Translations under genes and position numbers: made by a program | Part shown: piece by piece, positions 60,534-64,000 of the stretch | Layout of the letters: every line of letters starts with the position of its first letter | How positions within the stretch are numbered: the first letter of the stretch is position 1 | The notes under the pieces: model-generated | Database searches by the model: none | The model's input: the letters and a program-made list of their open reading frames with translations, nothing else | Told to the model about the DNA's origin: nothing | From: JAJDOD01 sp039024895 | Lineage (GTDB): Bacteria > Pseudomonadota > Alphaproteobacteria > Rhodobacterales > Rhodobacteraceae | Direction of reading: 5' to 3' | Assembly (NCBI GenBank): GCA_039024895.1 | Contig: JBCCPJ010000018.1 | Location: 1 to 64,000, forward strand | DNA length: 64,000 nt

Positions 60534-61037
60534 ATGGCCCCTCACCTTCAAACCGACACCCATGGCCTTCAGGCGATCCAACAGTTGGCGCTTGACACGT
60601 TCGAGCGCGAGGCTCTTGGCATTGCGCGTCAGTTTCTGAAGGCCCACGCGCATCCGGAGACACAGGCTTGGCATCACGGTTTTCTCATGGCCGTGGAATG
60701 TTGGGGCGAACCGGTTGGATTGGCGGCGGCGCATGGCATATCGAAATACGTAAACGCTGTGCTGCGCTTTCGGAGCAATGGCCTTAGCTTCCAGGATCCG
60801 CTTGACGCCCATGCAGGTGACTATGCGACCGAAGACGAAGCCCTGATGATCTCGGTTTTGCACTATATGCGTCGCGATAAGACGCACCACGCGCGCGAGG
60901 CGGTTGCCGCTCTCACCCTTGGCCAAATGGACCCGGACATTATTCGAGCGGGGCTATCCTTTGCCGGCCGCTTTTCGGCTGGAGCCCCGATGCAGCGTGC
61001 ACCAAATGCGCGCCCGGAACTGCGCGTTGTGGTCTAA
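60534..61037 (+). CDS. Conserved-looking protein of unknown function beside iron genes
   Basis: About 167 residues, no signal peptide or membrane helix. The sequence is mainly alpha-helical (QAIQQLALDTFEREALGIAR, TQAWHHGFLMAVECWGEPV, EDEALMISVLHYMRRDKTHH) with a His-rich character: HxH-like pairs in HAHPETQAWHH and KTHHAREA. A TTG at 60459 would extend it by 25 residues, but GGAG lies seven bases before the ATG at 60534. It is divergent from the SIP gene and convergent with the heme-type receptor. I do not recognise a family. The His pairs could bind metal or heme; that is speculation from composition and neighbours. Confidence 0.55.
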   Translation: MAPHLQTDTHGLQAIQQLALDTFEREALGIARQFLKAHAHPETQAWHHGFLMAVECWGEPVGLAAAHGISKYVNAVLRFRSNGLSFQDPLDAHAGDYATEDEALMISVLHYMRRDKTHHAREAVAALTLGQMDPDIIRAGLSFAGRFSAGAPMQRAPNARPELRVVV

Positions 61038-61197
61038 GCCGCGCCGAGACAACCCGAATTGATGATCGAAGTTGACCTATCGCAATTTTCCGCGGTCCTG
61101 TTTCGTGCAAATCAAACGCTGCACACATAGTGCTTGACCGTTGGCAGGGCGCGCGGTTGGGGCTGTTCTCCCCTTCCCGCACGCCCCATTTCTCACC

Positions 61198-63297
61198 TCA
61201 GAACGTCTTGGTCAGGGTCAAGTTAATGCTGCGTCCCCCACGACGCACGGACTCGCTCTGCAGATGTTCGCGATAATCATCGTCAAAGACGTTGGACACA
61301 CCAAGACGAAGCTCCGCGCCTTCCAAGACACCTTGGTCAGGCGTCCAGGCGGCGTAGACATCGTGAATAAGCTCGCTTTCCGTATTGATGGTGGTCCCCC
61401 CCGAAACGCGGCTCTTGTCTGCGTAATAGGTCGCGGTCCAAGCAAATTCGAGGTTCTGTGCTGGCAACCTGCGCCCAAGGGAGAGGCGCACCGTATCAGC
61501 CGGTATGCGATTTTCGAGGTTGGGGTTGTCATCCGTTGGCTCGCTGATGTTCTTGCCATCCTGAATAGTGACCGCTAGGGAGCCGAAGAAGAGCTCGGAG
61601 TCGTAAGCCCCTTCCAGTTCAAAACCCGTAAACCGCACTTCGTCGATGTTCACGCGCGTTGGCGTGCCGGGTCCGAGGTCGCTGGAGGCAATCAGGTCCG
61701 AAACATCATTGCGGTAGATCGTCCCCTTGATTTGAACCTCATCACCCGCAGCAAGTACGTTATCGGCCGAAATCGACGCACCGACCTCAAAGTTCAGACT
61801 AACTTCGGGCTTTAAGTCTGTCGAAACCAAGTTAGCGCCGCTGCTCGTCGCCCGCGAGTTATAGATCTCGTCAACGGTCGGCAGGCGCTCGGTCCGGGAA
61901 ACCGAGCCGAAAATAGCAAGATTCTCCGTGGTCTGATAATGTAGGGCCAAGGTCGCCGCGGTGCCGGTTTCCTCCGTTTCGACATCGGTCGGCACCAACG
62001 GACCCGGCTCCGTCGTTTGGAAGTCCACCCGAGCGCCACCGAGAATGGTCAACCGATCATTCAGGATATACTCATTTTGGGCGAAGAGGCCGAAGACCTT
62101 CGTTGTCCCTTCTGGCTGGAATTGCGCGTTGCCCGCTGTCGCCCGGAGCGTGATCCGGTTCTGAAGGTAATATTCCGCGCCGAAGGTTAGGAAGCTCTCG
62201 TAATTGCCACCGGCAAATCGAGCCGTGTTTTGCGCCTTCAAGGCGATACCTTCGTAGATGTAGTCAGAGTCGAACACGCCAAGGTCAAAAAACGGGCTCG
62301 GGGTGAAGGTGTAGTTCTCAACGAAATTCGTGGACTTGCCGTATGAAAGCTGAAGCTCAAAATCCACAAAGTCATTGTCGATTGGCGTATACTCATAGCG
62401 TAGGAACGCCGTCTCGTCCTCAACAGTTCTATCCACCGTCACTACAAAACTCGGCGCGTTATCGATCACATCCAGCACCTGGCGGTCCGCCGAACCGCGA
62501 TAGCGGAGGTATCCTGCTTCGATAGATTGCGAAAGGTCTTGACCAAAGTAATACTTGCCTTTGACCAAAACATTAGTCTCCGTCACTTTCGTTCCCGGCG
62601 CTTCGTTTCCAGCGCCGTCCTTCAAAAAGTTGCTGTCATCATACACGACGCCGACCAACCCTTCGAAACGATCGTCGGGCGCAAAGGCAAGGAAAGTCGA
62701 TGTTTCTTTACCTTCACCGTTACTTCTGAACTCGAGCTGCTGTTTGACGGCGAAGGTGTCGCTTGGGTCTTCGATGATGTCGCCTGCACCTTTTGTCTCG
62801 AAGGCGACGACACCGCCCAATGCACCCGACCCGTAAAGCGTTGCTGAGCTGGGACCGCGTAAAATTTCGACCCGGCGAAGGAACTCAGGATCGACAAAAA
62901 GCGACCCTTGGCGGTAGCTCTCATAGTATTTCCGTACGCCGTCGATGAGCGTGATGATGCGAGGCTCATCCGCCGAAGTGCCGGTTCCGATACCGCGAAT
63001 GTTGATGCTTTCGCCAAACCGCGATTCAGAACCAACGGTCGAGACGCCCGGCGCCTGTTGAATGACATCTCCAACGGTTAACGGCTGTGCACGATCAAAA
63101 TCGGTTTCTTCAATCGCGGTCACCGATTGCGGCACTTCGATCGCCACTTTCGGCGCGCCCGCCCCAAATATTAAGCGACCAAGAAACGTGGAACCGAGGT
63201 CCCCCTCGTCGGTTTCCTGCGCAACGGCAGGTAGGGCAGTGGTCGTCAGAAGTGTGGTTGCCAGCAAGATGCCGACCCTTTTTCCTCGCGGAAGCAT
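61198..63297 (-). CDS. TonB-dependent heme/hemoglobin-type receptor
   Basis: About 699 residues. Signal peptide at 1-27 (cleaved after AVA). The TonB box region precedes the plug (VPQSVTAIEETDFDRAQPLT, VGDVIQQAPGVSTVGSESRF, RRVEILRGPSSATLYGSGAL), and the barrel ends RSINLTLTKTF with terminal Phe. The family's extracellular loop is visible as TERLPTVDEIYNSRATSS, NLVSTDLKPEVSLNFEVG, which corresponds to the FRAP...NPNL region of heme receptors, but the His between them is missing and the motif is degenerate. The ATG has GAGGGG six bases upstream; longer reading to 63354 is unsupported. A divergent HemS-like gene supports heme as the ligand. Confidence 0.88.
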   Translation of the reverse strand: MLPRGKRVGILLATTLLTTTALPAVAQETDEGDLGSTFLGRLIFGAGAPKVAIEVPQSVTAIEETDFDRAQPLTVGDVIQQAPGVSTVGSESRFGESINIRGIGTGTSADEPRIITLIDGVRKYYESYRQGSLFVDPEFLRRVEILRGPSSATLYGSGALGGVVAFETKGAGDIIEDPSDTFAVKQQLEFRSNGEGKETSTFLAFAPDDRFEGLVGVVYDDSNFLKDGAGNEAPGTKVTETNVLVKGKYYFGQDLSQSIEAGYLRYRGSADRQVLDVIDNAPSFVVTVDRTVEDETAFLRYEYTPIDNDFVDFELQLSYGKSTNFVENYTFTPSPFFDLGVFDSDYIYEGIALKAQNTARFAGGNYESFLTFGAEYYLQNRITLRATAGNAQFQPEGTTKVFGLFAQNEYILNDRLTILGGARVDFQTTEPGPLVPTDVETEETGTAATLALHYQTTENLAIFGSVSRTERLPTVDEIYNSRATSSGANLVSTDLKPEVSLNFEVGASISADNVLAAGDEVQIKGTIYRNDVSDLIASSDLGPGTPTRVNIDEVRFTGFELEGAYDSELFFGSLAVTIQDGKNISEPTDDNPNLENRIPADTVRLSLGRRLPAQNLEFAWTATYYADKSRVSGGTTINTESELIHDVYAAWTPDQGVLEGAELRLGVSNVFDDDYREHLQSESVRRGGRSINLTLTKTF

Positions 63298-63529
63298 GAG
63301 TATCCCCTCTCGTCGTTCGGCGCGGAGCTGGCATCGAGGGGCTTGCCTGCGCAAAGATCAGCGTTTGTTTTAAGATGCTTACTTTTTTAGTCAAGTATTA
63401 AACCATTTAAGCCCGCCCCTATCCTGCGGCAAAATTGATCTTGCAAAGGATTCAAAGACTGAGTAATTTTGTCGAGTACTCAGGCGACGCTAGCCTCCCC
63501 AGCCACGCCATTTCAAAAGTGTAGGCCCG
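63298..63529. promoter_or_regulatory. Divergent promoter region of the heme locus
   Basis: This 232-base region separates the receptor from the HemS-like gene. Its centre is AT-rich and holds an imperfect repeat TACTT (63380-63384) with AAGTA (63393-63397). Iron or heme control (Irr, RirA or Fur type) is expected for such loci, but no site can be matched with confidence. Confidence 0.4.
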
Positions 63530-64000
63530 ATGGACCATCCAACCCCGGAAGAAATCCGTGCGGCGCGTACGGATGATATGAAAATGCGTGATCGTGATCT
63601 TGCCGCAAAACTTGGTGTCCGCGAGGGCGAGCTTGTCGCAGCGTTCGCTGGCATCGATGTTACCCGCATCGACCCTCATCCCGACACGGTCATGGCAGCG
63701 GCAGGCCAACTTGGCGATGTCATGGCACTGACGAGAAACGAGGCATGCGTTCACGAAAAGGACGGCTTCTACGACGAGTATTATACTGGCGACCATGCGG
63801 CGATGGTGCTTGGCCCGGATATCGATCTCCGCATCTTCCCGTCGCACTGGTGCCACGCGTTCATGATCGACCGGGATGGCAAGCGAAGCATTCAGGTCTT
63901 CGATGCGGCAGGCGACGCTGTTCATAAGCTGTTTCTGCGCGACCACTCGGACCACGACGCGTTCAACCGATTAAAGTCCGAACTTGCTTTGTCGGATCAA
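63530..64000 (+). CDS. hmuS: HemS/HmuS-like hemin-degrading factor, 3' end outside window
   Basis: 157 residues are visible before the right edge. The start matches HemS/ChuS proteins: TPEEIRAARTDDMKMRDRDL, LAAKLGVREGELVAAFAGID, PDTVMAAAGQLGDVMALTRN, EACVHEKDGFYDEYYTGDHA and DIDLRIFPSHWCHAFMIDRD, with the family's HEK(x)GxY loop. A full protein has about 340-350 residues, two tandem repeats, and binds heme in the cytoplasm for storage or breakdown. It is divergent from the heme-type receptor; heme ABC genes (hmuTUV) would be expected to its right. The ATG at 63530 has only a weak ribosome site. Confidence 0.9.
   Translation, partial: MDHPTPEEIRAARTDDMKMRDRDLAAKLGVREGELVAAFAGIDVTRIDPHPDTVMAAAGQLGDVMALTRNEACVHEKDGFYDEYYTGDHAAMVLGPDIDLRIFPSHWCHAFMIDRDGKRSIQVFDAAGDAVHKLFLRDHSDHDAFNRLKSELALSDQ

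Noticed and set aside
1..64000. tRNA, rRNA or CRISPR arrays
   Set aside because: No spaced direct repeats, no ribosomal sequence and no cloverleaf with a convincing T-arm were seen on either strand by eye.

Overview
The window looks like chromosomal DNA of an aerobic, heterotrophic alphaproteobacterium, most probably of the Rhodobacterales (Roseobacter group). The evidence is the gene content: FAD/GcvT-type dimethylglycine and sarcosine dehydrogenases next to a non-pyrrolysine MttB homologue, a choline-sulfatase, an orphan TRAP substrate-binding protein, a CIO-type cytochrome bd oxidase and many ATGA-overlapped operons. I saw no rRNA, tRNA or CRISPR. The assignment rests on recognising families by eye; no database search was run.

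Layout. 1-2531: a small minus-strand group (SnoaL-like protein cut by the window edge, small membrane protein, cupin) with a divergent LysR regulator. 2573-3015: a decayed IS3-family transposase. 3192-8698: a surface-glycan cassette (GtrA flippase, SAM methyltransferase, asparagine-synthase-type amidotransferase, GtrB-like GT2, large membrane glycosyltransferase). 9051-16434: an iron-uptake regulon with FecI-like sigma, FecR-like anti-sigma, a TonB receptor with an STN signalling domain, three PepSY/DUF3649/DUF3325-type membrane proteins, a Cys-bearing exported protein and ExbB. 16467-17468: orphan DctP.

17614-38384 is the metabolic core: two divergent operons around one regulatory region. 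Leftward: an XRE-cupin regulator, two FAD/GcvT demethylating dehydrogenases, an MttB-family methyltransferase and ribulose-phosphate 3-epimerase. Rightward: a complete sugar-type ABC transporter (binding protein, two permeases, a 64-residue membrane protein, two ATPases), a DhaK-DhaL kinase, a LacI regulator, two TIM-barrel isomerase-like proteins, a Gfo/Idh/MocA dehydrogenase and xylose isomerase. Two copies of TGAGG-N6-CCTCA lie at the rightward promoter. The rightward operon pairs XylA with a dihydroxyacetone-kinase-type enzyme and no FGGY xylulokinase, and Rpe lies on the divergent operon. This is the best candidate for an undescribed pathway in the window.

38431-41459: type I secretion ABC protein and HlyD adaptor without a visible substrate. 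41492-43892: cydAB. 44158-45702: betC. 45991-46914: an exported protein made of two PilJ-type domains and no output domain. 47306-48370: RgpF-family glycan protein. 49157-51276: a dehydrogenase / Gfo-Idh / GntR operon. 51379-52947: AftB-like GT-C. 53265-56708: LLM oxidoreductase, two SDRs and a NodT-type outer-membrane factor pseudogene. 56939-59122: fused E1 alpha-beta 2-oxoacid dehydrogenase. 59327-64000: a second iron/heme locus with a siderophore-interacting protein broken by an in-frame TAA, an unknown 167-residue protein, a heme-type TonB receptor and a divergent HemS-like gene cut by the right edge.
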